Shown: one piece after another, positions 43,023-52,478 of the stretch
How positions within the stretch are numbered: position 1 is the first letter of the stretch
Layout: the number at the start of each line of letters is the position of its first letter
NCBI GenBank assembly: GCA_900541965.1
Contig: UQLN01000007.1
Location: forward strand, 1 to 64,000
DNA: 64,000 nucleotides
Reading direction: 5' to 3'
From: an uncultured Parabacteroides sp.
GTDB taxonomy: Bacteria; Bacteroidota; Bacteroidia; Bacteroidales; Tannerellaceae
Position numbers and translations under genes: made by a program
Notes under the pieces: generated by a model
The model's database searches: none
Told to the model about the DNA's origin: nothing
Seen by the model: the letters and a program-made list of their open reading frames with translations, nothing else

Positions 43023-43414
43023 ATTCTTATAATAGTAAAGTTTAATAAATCCTACACTCTAATCTTAGAGTTCAATGCTAGTTTGTCATTTTAATAAACC
43101 GGTCTTTATCCGGAGAGTCCCGTATCCGTCAAACGGATGCAGTGTGTTTCAAAAAGTTTCTGAGGTATGAAACCATTAGGGGCAACAGAGGCCTTTGGTT
43201 GTAAATGTGGTATTTCCGTTATTTCAAGTAATAACTTGTATTGAAAAGAATGGATTTCTCATAGGCATTAATATTTATGTTTAACAAATTTATCAGTATC
43301 ATCCCTGTAAATCAGAATGTAGAATCCCCGGGCTTTGTATTTCCGAAGACCGGAAATACAAAGCTTGATTGAATTGATATGTATATAATAATTGAGAATC
43401 TATTGTCTGTCAGA
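43023..43414 (-). promoter_or_regulatory. Gene-free region between MFS and susC: stem-loop and promoter candidate
   Basis: A 14-bp perfect stem (GCTTTGTATTTCCG at 43332-43345 with its complement at 43351-43364, 5-nt loop) lies 51 nt after the MFS stop and may end the upstream transcript. It lacks a T-run. A minus-strand -7 box TAAATTTG at 43285-43292 could start susC transcription, giving a leader of about 255 nt. I see no coding sequence. Together these suggest that the DUF4434-MFS pair and susC onward are separate transcription units. Confidence 0.5.
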
Positions 43415-44815
43415 CTATTTCTCCATCCAGTATCGTTCGATCTCCTCCAGTGATTTTCCGGCAGTCTCCGGCATTAACTTCCAAACAATTAACATATAAG
43501 GAATACACATTACAGCAAACAGGAAGAATGTGCCTGATGGAGTAAGTGTTTGCAACATCCAAGGGGTAAGTTGCCCAATCAGGTAAGTCCCGACCCATAG
43601 TGAGAATCCGGCAATCGACATCGCCATTCCTCTGATTTTCATCGGATACATTTCTGAAAGGAAAACAAAAATCACTGCTGATATGGAACCTGCACAACAG
43701 AAAATATAGAACAGGAAGAATATCAATAGTATTACATTAGGAAGTCCGAGTGCTTCACCATATATAAAGTAAAAGCCGATTAGCACAAGCGAAAGCATCA
43801 TACCCGATACACCAAAGTAAACCAGCGTTTTACGTCCTACCTTGTCTATAATCAACAGCGCTAATATGGTGGTCAGAATATTAACGACTCCGATTAAAAT
43901 CTGATAGAAGAGGGAATCGCCTCCGGACAATCCGCTTTTTTCGAATATGGAAGGTCCATAATAGAGTACGGCATTGACGCCCATAAACTGTCCGAGGATG
44001 GCAATAGCTGCTCCGATTATTACAATTCTCAGAACTTTCGGGCTTGACAGCATCTTCCAATTCGAGTTTGTTTCGGATAGAATAACAGCTTCTGTGCTGT
44101 TTAATTGGTTGATTGTTTCTTGCGGTGATCCATAAATCCGGTTCAGAATCTTAGTAGCTTCCAACTTTTTCTTTTTTAGAATCAACCAGCGCGGACTCTC
44201 CGGGATAAAAAATATAATGATAAAGAATAATAGGGCAGGTATAGCTTCTACTCCAAGCATTCCGCGCCATACTTCCGATATAAATACTTTGTTCATCAGC
44301 AAACTTGCAAATTCGCTGCCTTGTTCCTTATTTATTAATAATAGATAGTTGACCAGATAGGCTCCTAGAAAACCGGCGGTTACTGCCAATTGATATAATG
44401 AAACCAGACGTCCGCGATATTCAGCAATTGAAACTTCCGAGATATACAACGGTGAAATAATAGATACGACACCTATACCAATCCCGCCGATAATACGGTA
44501 GATTACTAATTGGTTGAAATCGGTGGAAAATGCACAACCGATAGCTGATGCTGTGAACAGAACTGCCGAGATAAGCATTGTCTTCTTCCGTCCGAACTTG
44601 TCGCTGAGGATACCGGCAAAAGCTACTCCGATGATAGAGCCTATCAATGCACATCCCACATACCATCCTGTTTGCATGACATCCAAAGAGAAAAGATTGG
44701 ATACCATTGCAATCGTGCCGGAAATTACAGATGTATCGTAGCCAAAAAGGAATCCGCCCAATGCCGCGACAAAAGAGAGGAATACGATATAGTTGATATT
44801 TGTTTTTGATTCCAT
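43415..44815 (-). CDS. Sugar-porter family MFS transporter
   Basis: 466 residues, twelve predicted membrane segments. Sugar-porter signatures are clear: GFLFGYDTSVISG (helix 1), DKFGRKKTM (loop 2-3), YRIIGGIGIGVVSIISPLYISEVS, PESPRWLILKKKK, and the C-terminal PETAGKSLEEIERYW. It imports a monosaccharide by proton symport at the inner membrane, probably the product released by the neighbouring locus. It lies 6 nt after the DUF4434 gene and is thus co-transcribed with it. The sugar is unknown. Confidence 0.95.
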   Translation of the reverse strand: MESKTNINYIVFLSFVAALGGFLFGYDTSVISGTIAMVSNLFSLDVMQTGWYVGCALIGSIIGVAFAGILSDKFGRKKTMLISAVLFTASAIGCAFSTDFNQLVIYRIIGGIGIGVVSIISPLYISEVSIAEYRGRLVSLYQLAVTAGFLGAYLVNYLLLINKEQGSEFASLLMNKVFISEVWRGMLGVEAIPALLFFIIIFFIPESPRWLILKKKKLEATKILNRIYGSPQETINQLNSTEAVILSETNSNWKMLSSPKVLRIVIIGAAIAILGQFMGVNAVLYYGPSIFEKSGLSGGDSLFYQILIGVVNILTTILALLIIDKVGRKTLVYFGVSGMMLSLVLIGFYFIYGEALGLPNVILLIFFLFYIFCCAGSISAVIFVFLSEMYPMKIRGMAMSIAGFSLWVGTYLIGQLTPWMLQTLTPSGTFFLFAVMCIPYMLIVWKLMPETAGKSLEEIERYWMEK

Positions 44816-44821
44816 TGGACT

Positions 44822-45943
44822 TTATTTAATATCAAAATATTCTTTATATCTGTTATATAAGTTTCCTGCTTGTAAATAGGCAGATTGAGGACTCATAAAA
44901 TGAGAAAATTCGAATGTGATGGCTTTATCATAGCCGGCCCGTTTGGCGGCTTCAAGCTTCATACGGAGTTTATCGAATTTAATGGGCAGGAATTTGATGG
45001 GCATGTCACGGTCGAATGTTTCTGCATTTGTCCAGCATTTCATTCCGTATTTATCTGCCAGTTTTTTATTAACCGTAAAGAATGCATCTAACTCGTCATA
45101 GTCAATATGTCCGTCTTGAAAAGCACAGGCATCTACTACGTCATGAATGCCGTCAAAAATCTCATCCCATTCTTTTTCATGTTGCTGGATGGATACGGCA
45201 TCTTCTTTTGTCAGTGTAGAGCCACTGGCTGCAACGGCTTTTTTCCCGTCAATCCATGGAGAAATAAATGTAGGTAACCCTCCTGATACATCTTTACATT
45301 GTTTACCTATAGAGTGGAATGCACTGATTGCTCCTTTTGTTGCCCGGCTGATTTCTCCACTGATATACCATCCGCCGAAACTTTTATGATGTTGTCCGTA
45401 TTTTTTCCAGACTTCATCTATCACGTATTTATTATCTTCCACTTCATGACGCATATCTCCTGTATCCCAATAGTAGCCGGAATCATACAGACCGAAGTAG
45501 AATTTCATATTGTATTTATCAGCCAGACAAAGATACATATCCAGTAAATCGACGGAAGGCATGTAGCATCCTTTCTTTAATAAGTATTCGGAAGGGTAGG
45601 TAATGAATTTCCGGTATCCCGCCCGTATCATAATGACTGTGTCGATACCAATGTTTTTCATGTGACGGAAATCTCGGTCCCATTCCCTTAAACCCCAGTT
45701 TTGGTGAGGTATGTCGTGTGAGATTTCATCCAGAAATGTTCCGGTGATTTTTAATCCGTTATTTTTAGGTATAATCAGGCTCCCTGTATTTTTGTCCATT
45801 GTCTCGAATGCATTATCAGATATTCCGGAATTTGATGCACTGATAATTGATGGTGCAGCTAATACAGTGGAGCTTGTTAAAGCTGCTTTCTTTAAAAAAA
45901 ATCGACGATTGATCTTTGTCATACTCTTTTCTTTAGTATCCAT
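44822..45943 (-). CDS. DUF4434-family protein with Tat-type signal
   Basis: 373 residues. A twin-arginine-type signal (INRRFFLKKAALTSSTVLA) points to Tat export; MTKINRR at 45922 is an alternative start. The mature part fits DUF4434, a TIM-barrel relative of glycoside hydrolases: GTFLDEISHDIPHQNWG near residue 67, FYFGLYDSGYYWD near 150, GGWYISGEIS near 195 and AITFEFSHFMSP near 343. The acidic residues in the last two blocks are candidate catalytic groups. It is first in the locus with a promoter/operator candidate upstream. Activity has not been inferred for certain. Confidence 0.82.
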   Translation of the reverse strand: MDTKEKSMTKINRRFFLKKAALTSSTVLAAPSIISASNSGISDNAFETMDKNTGSLIIPKNNGLKITGTFLDEISHDIPHQNWGLREWDRDFRHMKNIGIDTVIMIRAGYRKFITYPSEYLLKKGCYMPSVDLLDMYLCLADKYNMKFYFGLYDSGYYWDTGDMRHEVEDNKYVIDEVWKKYGQHHKSFGGWYISGEISRATKGAISAFHSIGKQCKDVSGGLPTFISPWIDGKKAVAASGSTLTKEDAVSIQQHEKEWDEIFDGIHDVVDACAFQDGHIDYDELDAFFTVNKKLADKYGMKCWTNAETFDRDMPIKFLPIKFDKLRMKLEAAKRAGYDKAITFEFSHFMSPQSAYLQAGNLYNRYKEYFDIK

Positions 45944-46071
45944 TGTGTTTACAGGCGGCCCTAATAGGTTGATAATCTGTATAATTATGGATATTGGTTT
46001 TTTATTTTAAAGCTAACAATATTTTAAATACTATAATATTTACAGGGGTTAATTATTATCCTTGTATATTA

Positions 46072-46112
46072 TATGTCGCAAATATAATTAATTATTTTAT
46101 AAATTAAGCTCT
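46072..46112 (-). promoter_or_regulatory. Promoter and operator candidate of the DUF4434-MFS operon
   Basis: The minus-strand -7 box TATATTTG lies at 46079-46086, preceded on that strand by an AT-rich site (46087-46107) containing TTAATT and AATTAA arms. The whole block resembles 31254-31290: both read ATGnCGCAAATATAA, then an AT-rich stretch with ATTTTAT, AATTA and CTCTT. The rest of 45944-46300 shows only the ruvB promoter and no gene. Confidence 0.5.
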
Positions 46113-46273
46113 TGATACAAAAAAAATACAAATACTAGTGAGGAAAGAGTATTTTTATGGTTTAGAGAGACATAAGTGCGCTAAAACCTGCATTTAAAGG
46201 GTGGGAGGGAGGAGATGAAAGGGAAAAGGGCTTCTTTTTTATTTAGCAGATATAAAGTACAGGGTATTTTATG

Positions 46274-46281
46274 TAAGTTTG
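46274..46281 (+). promoter_or_regulatory. -7 promoter element (TAAGTTTG) of ruvB
   Basis: TAAGTTTG matches TAnnTTTG. Transcription would begin near 46287, so the ATG at 46289 is too close to serve as the start. This favours the ATGs at 46301 or 46304. Confidence 0.6.
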
Positions 46282-46300
46282 CAAGTCAATGCAAAAGAAT

Positions 46301-47329
46301 ATGATGGAAGACGATTTCGATATAAGAGATGCAAAGATGCCTGAAAGCGAACGGGAGTATGAAAATGCTTTACGCCCTCTTTCTTTCCGGGATTTTAGCG
46401 GACAGGCAAAGGTGGTAGAGAACCTGAAAGTGTTCGTTATGGCAGCCCGGATGCGTAAAGAGGCATTGGACCATGTTTTATTGCACGGTCCTCCCGGATT
46501 AGGTAAAACGACTTTGTCGAATATTATAGCAAATGAGTTGAGCGTAGGATTTAAGGTGACTTCGGGACCTGTCCTCGATAAACCCGGAGATTTGGCAGGT
46601 GTATTGACCTCGCTGGAAAAGAATGATGTGCTGTTTATCGACGAAATCCACCGCTTGAGTCCGATTGTTGAGGAATATCTCTATTCCGCCATGGAAGATT
46701 ACCGGATTGACATCATGATCGATAAAGGGCCGAGTGCCCGTTCCATCCAGATAGACCTGGCTCCTTTCACTTTGGTGGGGGCTACAACCCGTAGTGGGTT
46801 GCTGACAAGCCCTCTTCGTGCACGTTTCGGCATTAATCTGCATCTGGAATATTACGAGATGGAAACGTTAACTAAAATCGTTCTCCGCAGTGCTGATATT
46901 TTAAATGTGAAATGTGAATTGAGCGCCGCTCGTGAAATCGCTTCACGTAGCCGTGGGACTCCGCGTATTGCCAATGCCTTGTTACGACGTGTCCGCGACT
47001 TTGCCCAGGTAAAAGGTTCCGGCGATATAGATAAAGCAATTGCTTGTTATGCACTGGAGGCGTTGAATATTGACCGGTATGGTCTGGATCAGATCGATAA
47101 TAAATTACTGACAACGATTATAGATAAGTTTAACGGTGGTCCTGTCGGGCTTACTACCATTGCTACGGCTTTGGGTGAAGACCCCGGAACACTGGAAGAA
47201 GTCTATGAGCCTTTCCTTATTAAAGAAGGCTTTATTAAACGTACCCCCCGCGGACGCGAAGTGACAGAATTGGCTTATACACACCTCGGGCGTCAAAAAG
47301 GAAGTGAACAAGGTTTTTTATTTGATTGA
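46301..47329 (+). CDS. ruvB: Holliday junction branch-migration ATPase RuvB
   Basis: 342 residues from MMEDDFDIRD (MEDDFD at 46304 is equally possible; homologues begin near here). Walker A is GPPGLGKTT, Walker B is DVLFIDEIHRL, and sensor 1 lies in TLVGATTRSGLL. The arginine finger region (TPRIANALLRRVRDFA) and the C-terminal winged helix (LIKEGFIKRTPRGREVTELA) are intact. It drives branch migration with RuvA. Its stop lies within a few bases of the flippase start. Confidence 0.97.
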   Translation: MMEDDFDIRDAKMPESEREYENALRPLSFRDFSGQAKVVENLKVFVMAARMRKEALDHVLLHGPPGLGKTTLSNIIANELSVGFKVTSGPVLDKPGDLAGVLTSLEKNDVLFIDEIHRLSPIVEEYLYSAMEDYRIDIMIDKGPSARSIQIDLAPFTLVGATTRSGLLTSPLRARFGINLHLEYYEMETLTKIVLRSADILNVKCELSAAREIASRSRGTPRIANALLRRVRDFAQVKGSGDIDKAIACYALEALNIDRYGLDQIDNKLLTTIIDKFNGGPVGLTTIATALGEDPGTLEEVYEPFLIKEGFIKRTPRGREVTELAYTHLGRQKGSEQGFLFD

Positions 47330-47334
47330 AAATT

Positions 47335-48837
47335 ATGGCAGGAGGAATGAAGCGGCTCGCAGGTGAGACCGCAATTTACGGTCTCAGCAGCATTATCGGG
47401 AAATTTCTGAACTGGATGTTAGTACCGTTGTATACACGTGTGCTGGCAACAGAAAGTGACTTTGGTGTTGTAACGAATTTATATGCCTGGACCGCTTTAT
47501 TGATGGTGATTCTGACTTACGGAATGGAAACAGGATTCTTCCGTTTTATGAATAAAAAGGAAATAACTGTTCCTATGCGGGTATATGCTACAACGTTGTT
47601 CAGCCTTGCTTTCACATCCGTCATGTTTATGGTTCTGGTGTTTAGTGCCTTGAAACCTATCAGTTCTTTGATAGATTATGGCTCTCATCCTGAATATATC
47701 GGAATGATGGCAGGGATTGTGGCTGTGGACGCATTTTGTTGTATCCCTTTTGCTTTCCTGAGATACCAGGGAAGGGCCGTTCGCTTTGCTTCGATTAAGC
47801 TGCTGAATATATTCCTTAATATTATACTTGTCATATTCTTTCTGGTCGTATCTCCTTGGTTGTACGAACATGTGCCTGGCTTGGTTAGCTGGTTTTATGT
47901 GCCGGGGTATCAGGTCGGCTATATTTTTATTGCTAATGTGATTACAACAGCGGTAACCTTCCTGCTGTTAATTCCGGATATGATTCCGGGATTTCGTGAG
48001 AAAGTCAGCTTGGTACTTCTCAAGCAAATGTTGAAATACTCTTTTCCCATTTTGATATTGGGACTTGCCGGTATTTTTAACCAGACGGCAGATAAAATCG
48101 TATTCCCGTTTTTGTTTGATGACAAAGAGTATGCAACCACCCAGTTGGGTATTTATGGTGCCTGCTTCAAAGTCGCAGTTGTGATGGTGATGTTTATACA
48201 GGCTTTCCGTTACGCTTACGAGCCGTTTATTTTTGCCAAAAACAAGAGTGAGGATAATACAAGAGCGTATTCGGAAGCCATGAAATACTTTATAATCTTT
48301 TCCCTGTTGATATTTCTGGGGGTAATGTTCTATCTCGATATTATTAAATATTTCGTGGCAGCAGAATATTATCCGGGACTCCGTGTGGTGCCGATTGTGA
48401 TGATGGGTGAGTTCTTTTTCGGGATCTATTTTAACCTGTCTTTCTGGTATAAGTTGATAGACCAGACACAGTGGGGGGCTTATTTCTCCACAATAGGATG
48501 CGTGGTAACCATTCTGATTATCGTCTTGTTGGCTCCGGTTTACGGTTATATGGCATGTGCCTGGGCTTCTTTTGCAAGTAATCTGTTAATGATGATATTG
48601 TCTTATGTTATCGGGCAAAAGAAGTTCCCGATACAATACGATATAAGGTCTGCCCTGTTTTATGGTGTTTTGGCCGTACTGTTCTATTTTGCAGGTATAC
48701 TGCCGGATATAGAATCCGAAGTCCTGAGATTGTCTTATCGCACAGTCCTTTTGATTATATTCATAAGTATCGTTATCTGGAAAGATCTGCCGCTGAGTGA
48801 ACTGCCTTATATCGGAAAGAAGTTCAGGAAATCCTGA
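47335..48837 (+). CDS. Oligosaccharide flippase (Wzx/MATE-like, polysaccharide biosynthesis protein)
   Basis: 501 residues from MAGGMKRLAGETAIYG; the frame is open from 47326, overlapping the ruvB stop, and 47347 is another possible start. It has about 14 membrane segments. The N-terminal LAGETAIYGLSSIIGKFLNWMLVPLYTRVL is typical of the polysaccharide-biosynthesis flippase family. Such proteins move lipid-linked sugars across the inner membrane, or amphipathic lipids in the MurJ branch. Pairing with ruvB is common in Bacteroidales. Substrate unknown. Confidence 0.88.
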   Translation: MAGGMKRLAGETAIYGLSSIIGKFLNWMLVPLYTRVLATESDFGVVTNLYAWTALLMVILTYGMETGFFRFMNKKEITVPMRVYATTLFSLAFTSVMFMVLVFSALKPISSLIDYGSHPEYIGMMAGIVAVDAFCCIPFAFLRYQGRAVRFASIKLLNIFLNIILVIFFLVVSPWLYEHVPGLVSWFYVPGYQVGYIFIANVITTAVTFLLLIPDMIPGFREKVSLVLLKQMLKYSFPILILGLAGIFNQTADKIVFPFLFDDKEYATTQLGIYGACFKVAVVMVMFIQAFRYAYEPFIFAKNKSEDNTRAYSEAMKYFIIFSLLIFLGVMFYLDIIKYFVAAEYYPGLRVVPIVMMGEFFFGIYFNLSFWYKLIDQTQWGAYFSTIGCVVTILIIVLLAPVYGYMACAWASFASNLLMMILSYVIGQKKFPIQYDIRSALFYGVLAVLFYFAGILPDIESEVLRLSYRTVLLIIFISIVIWKDLPLSELPYIGKKFRKS

Positions 48838-48839
48838 AC

Positions 48840-50921
48840 TTATGCCGGTGGCTGAATAGGAAGCGTCAGTATGAAACGAGCTCCGGTTGTGTATGTTGTA
48901 TCCACAAAGATGTTTCCGTTTAACCTTCCTGCAATAATGCGGCAGAGGTAAAGTCCCAATCCGGTTCCCTGGCTGAAATCATCATTCTTGGTAAAACGGT
49001 CGAATACCCATTCCGCTTTTTCTGCCGGGATACCGCAGCCGGAATCTGTTACGGTTATCCGCATGAGGTTATTCTCTTTATCCGGATGATAAGCTAAAGT
49101 TATCTCTCCCTGTTCGGTAAATTTATTGGCATTGTCCAGTAAATGCGAGATAATCTGGTTGAAATAAGTCGGGTTTGTGTAAATTAAATCCTGATTCTCG
49201 TCTCCTTCCAGCTTGTAGGTGATACCTTCTTTTTTCTGTAGAAGCATCAACTGGTCCAGTTCGTGGCGGCAGAGTTGCCCGATATGAGCCGGTTCGAGAG
49301 GAAGCTTTTCGCTACTGCTATCCAGCCGGGCTATTATCAGAATATCATTCATCATGGAAGTGATAAGCGTACAGTTTGTATTTATAATCTTACTGAATTC
49401 CTGCTTTTCTTCGCTATCGAGGTCTTCATCCGTGATTAATTCCGCAAATCCGTTGATTGCATTTAATGGGGTACGGACTTCATGGCATATATTTTTGATA
49501 AAGGCATTCTTCATCCGTTCGCTTTCCTGTGCTTTTTCACTGGCAATTAAGACCTGTTGGTTCGACTCTTGTAGCTTTTTATAGAGTGTCTTGATTTTGT
49601 CGAGACGGAAGAATACATAGACTGCTGCGCAAACAGCAAGAATAAACAACGCCAGGAAAAGGGATAATTGTGCACGGCTTTTATGTAAATCCAACTCCAG
49701 CGCCTTTTTTTCGATAACCAGTTCGTCTACATTCTTTTTAATTTCAAGGTCTTCCACCCGGTTTTCCATGTTCTTGAGACGGACAGAATCTAATAAATCC
49801 GCATACTCTTTATGGGTATAAAGTGCTTCTTTATACATCCGGACACTATCCAGAAAGTCTGTTTTCTCTTTCAGGGTGAGTACTATATTATCCGTAAGGT
49901 CATGATTCAAGTCATTATTGCGAAAGTAATAAATCACCGAATCGCAATAATCTGCCGCTTCCTTGAATTTACGTATGGACTTATGATAATTGAGGGATGT
50001 GAAATAGCGGTCGTATTCTTTGGAGAAAGCCGCATCTTCCGGATAATTTTTATTCAGTTCCATGAATGTGCGATAGTAGGTGGTTGCAATATCCGAACCC
50101 AGCACCGGAGCGGAAAGCGCTAATACGGAATAGGCATTCAGCAAATGCCTTTTGGTAACGTAGGGACGTTTTTTCATTTCTTTTGTGGCCGCATATTCTT
50201 TTTGCATGTTTAAGTACCGGAGTGCATATTCAGTCTGTGTTTTTGTATCAGGGCTCATCAGAGAAAGAATATTGAACGGGTTTAAACGGAACAGGTAAGA
50301 ATATTCCAATGGGATATTATCGGATAAGGCTATCAGGTTTTTAAAGAACCGGCAGGCATTTTCATAGTATTCTTTCTCTTTTCCCGGCTCGACATAATTG
50401 GTATAGACCATACCGAGCAGGTAATTGATAGACATTTTTTCAAGAACGGATAAATCCTTTCCGGTTTCCAGCTTAATCTGATAGTTTTCAATAATACGTT
50501 TCCTGTCTTCTCCCTGTGTATAATACATCACACGGGTATCCATGATTGTTTTCATGTAAGTGATAAGGAAATCCCTGTTCTTTCCTTTTAAATCCCGTTC
50601 TGCTTTGCTGAGGTAAACGTTGGCGCTATCTTTAATATCTTTGTTTACATAATATCGCAGGATTTCGGTTAAAGCCGCTTCTTTATAATAATCGTTGTTT
50701 TGCTTTAATGCTTCGTGGTATAATTGTTTGGCGTAATCTATTTGTTCTTCCTGTCGGGACAGGTCCATCAGGTTTGTTAATGTCTCTAGTTTGGCAGAGA
50801 TGGAGGTCGCTGCTTTTAATGCAATTTGGAGCGAATCTTTTGTAGTTGCATTGGCAATAACGGCAAAAGAAAGCAGTAAGAAAATTGCAAATATGATAAA
50901 ACAGCTATTTTTGTTATTCAT
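48840..50921 (-). CDS. TPR-containing sensor histidine kinase
   Basis: 693 residues. A signal peptide and a large periplasmic region (~25-400) of TPR-like helical repeats precede a coiled coil (~385-415) and one membrane span (LFLALFILAVCAAVYVFF, ~418-435). HisKA carries NICHEVRTPLNAINGFAELI with phospho-acceptor His480. The HATPase_c domain has NQIISHLLDNANKFT (N box), VTDSGCGIP (G1), FDRFTKND (F box) and GTGLGLYLC (G2). No response regulator is fused or adjacent, so the partner is elsewhere. It is convergent with the flippase (3 nt apart). Confidence 0.94.
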   Translation of the reverse strand: MNNKNSCFIIFAIFLLLSFAVIANATTKDSLQIALKAATSISAKLETLTNLMDLSRQEEQIDYAKQLYHEALKQNNDYYKEAALTEILRYYVNKDIKDSANVYLSKAERDLKGKNRDFLITYMKTIMDTRVMYYTQGEDRKRIIENYQIKLETGKDLSVLEKMSINYLLGMVYTNYVEPGKEKEYYENACRFFKNLIALSDNIPLEYSYLFRLNPFNILSLMSPDTKTQTEYALRYLNMQKEYAATKEMKKRPYVTKRHLLNAYSVLALSAPVLGSDIATTYYRTFMELNKNYPEDAAFSKEYDRYFTSLNYHKSIRKFKEAADYCDSVIYYFRNNDLNHDLTDNIVLTLKEKTDFLDSVRMYKEALYTHKEYADLLDSVRLKNMENRVEDLEIKKNVDELVIEKKALELDLHKSRAQLSLFLALFILAVCAAVYVFFRLDKIKTLYKKLQESNQQVLIASEKAQESERMKNAFIKNICHEVRTPLNAINGFAELITDEDLDSEEKQEFSKIINTNCTLITSMMNDILIIARLDSSSEKLPLEPAHIGQLCRHELDQLMLLQKKEGITYKLEGDENQDLIYTNPTYFNQIISHLLDNANKFTEQGEITLAYHPDKENNLMRITVTDSGCGIPAEKAEWVFDRFTKNDDFSQGTGLGLYLCRIIAGRLNGNIFVDTTYTTGARFILTLPIQPPA

Positions 50922-50953
50922 AATTTTTTACGGCAGTTGAGTTTGAAATTGAG

Positions 50954-51048
50954 CAAAGATAGTGAATTTCAATCATCATGGGAGTTGTCGGGAGGATATT
51001 TCATTGGCGATTCTAATTTTTTATTTCGCAATACTATTTCTATCTTTG
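50954..51048. promoter_or_regulatory. Divergent -7 elements for the histidine kinase and the DUF389 gene
   Basis: TATCTTTG occurs on the minus strand at 50954-50961 (33 nt before the kinase ATG) and on the plus strand at 51041-51048 (64 nt before the DUF389 ATG). The plus-strand box has an A/T-rich -33 region but no clear TTTG. Confidence 0.55.
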
Positions 51049-51111
51049 TGCGGTTTAGACAATGGATGCGTAAAGCCTTAGAAACAGGTATTATTAAATA
51101 GAGAAGTTAAG

Positions 51112-52467
51112 ATGGAAAACGGGTTGCTGCACAAGCAAATCAAAGATTTCTTCGTTCGTAATTTTGATGTTCGCCAAGAGAAAGAAGATGAACTTGAAAC
51201 GATCGAATCCATAAAGAAAGGGATTGAATTTAAAGGTACGAACCTTTGGGTTCTTATTTTTGCAACGTTTGTTGCCTCTCTGGGATTGAATACCAATTCG
51301 ACTGCGGTGATTATTGGTGCCATGCTTATTTCTCCTTTGATGGGGCCGATTATGGGTTTCGGCCTGGGGCTGGGAATATTTGATTTTGATTTGATTAAGC
51401 GTTCCTTCCGTAATTTCGCAACTGCAACGGTTTTCAGTATTATTACTTCCACTCTTTTCTTTTTGATTTCTCCGATTAGTGAGGCACAGAGCGAACTCCT
51501 TGCCCGTACACAGCCTACGGTATATGATGTCCTGATTGCTTTCTTCGGTGGATTGGCGGGAATTGTTGCCAGTTCGACCAAAAGCAAGGGGAACGTTATC
51601 CCGGGTGTGGCAATCGCTACCGCCTTGATGCCTCCTCTTTGTACGGCCGGTTTCGGTTTGGCAAGCGGGAATATGTATTATTTCTTCGGAGCGCTTTACC
51701 TGTTCTTTATCAATTCCGTATTTATCAGTTTGGCTACCTATCTGGTGGTTCGTGTGCTGAAATATCCGAAGAAGGTATTTCTGGATAAACAAAGGGAGAA
51801 GATCGTAAGCCGTTATGTCGGTATAATCGTATTCTTTACGATAGTTCCCAGTATCTTTTTAAGTTACAACCTGATACGGAGCAGTTACTTCAATACGCGT
51901 GCTTCCCATTTTGTGGTGGAAGAGCTTAACTTCCCGAATACACAGATATTGAATAAGGTGATAACCGATACCAGCGATAAAAGGGAAATACGTGTTGTAC
52001 TGATAGGGGAGAATGTGCCGGAAACAATGATTGATAACGCCCGTGTCAAGTTGCCTAAATACGGGCTGAAAGATGTATCTCTGGTCGTACAGCAAGGATT
52101 CGGCCAGGAAACCGATATTAATGAGCTGAAAAGCCTGTTGATGAAAGACCTGTATAAAAACAGCGAGGAAGTTTTGCGTAACCAGGCCATCCAGATAGAT
52201 TCCCTGAAAAGGAACCTGGATGTTTATCAGGGTTATGATCGCCTGACCACAGAACTGATACCGGAAATAAAAGTCCTTTTCCCCTTCGTGCAGGAGGCCT
52301 CTTTATCCCGGACTTATTTAATGAGTACCGACAGCATTAAACCGGACATGGTGATGTTAGTCTACTTAAAGAGCAAAACGAGAGTGCATGAAGCGGAGCA
52401 GAAGAAAATCAAAGAATGGTTGGCTGCCCGTATAGAAACGAAGAATATCAAGTTAATAATAGAATAA
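51112..52467 (+). CDS. DUF389/TIGR00341-family membrane protein
   Basis: 451 residues. The membrane domain (~45-265) shows the family blocks ASLGLNTNSTAVIIGAMLISPLMGPIMGFGLG, GGLAGIVASSTKSKGNVIPGVAIATALMPPLCTAGFGL, and FINSVFISLATYLV. A soluble C-terminal domain of ~190 residues follows, and a short acidic N-terminal segment precedes. The function of the family is unknown; a transport role is often guessed. It lies 11 nt before the peptidase gene and may be co-transcribed. Confidence 0.9.
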   Translation: MENGLLHKQIKDFFVRNFDVRQEKEDELETIESIKKGIEFKGTNLWVLIFATFVASLGLNTNSTAVIIGAMLISPLMGPIMGFGLGLGIFDFDLIKRSFRNFATATVFSIITSTLFFLISPISEAQSELLARTQPTVYDVLIAFFGGLAGIVASSTKSKGNVIPGVAIATALMPPLCTAGFGLASGNMYYFFGALYLFFINSVFISLATYLVVRVLKYPKKVFLDKQREKIVSRYVGIIVFFTIVPSIFLSYNLIRSSYFNTRASHFVVEELNFPNTQILNKVITDTSDKREIRVVLIGENVPETMIDNARVKLPKYGLKDVSLVVQQGFGQETDINELKSLLMKDLYKNSEEVLRNQAIQIDSLKRNLDVYQGYDRLTTELIPEIKVLFPFVQEASLSRTYLMSTDSIKPDMVMLVYLKSKTRVHEAEQKKIKEWLAARIETKNIKLIIE

Positions 52468-52478
52468 TCAGAGAAAGA

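Noticed and set aside
51094..51792. 232-codon frame antisense to the DUF389 gene
   Set aside because: Lys/Arg/Asn-rich shadow of a membrane protein gene; no supporting promoter or homology.
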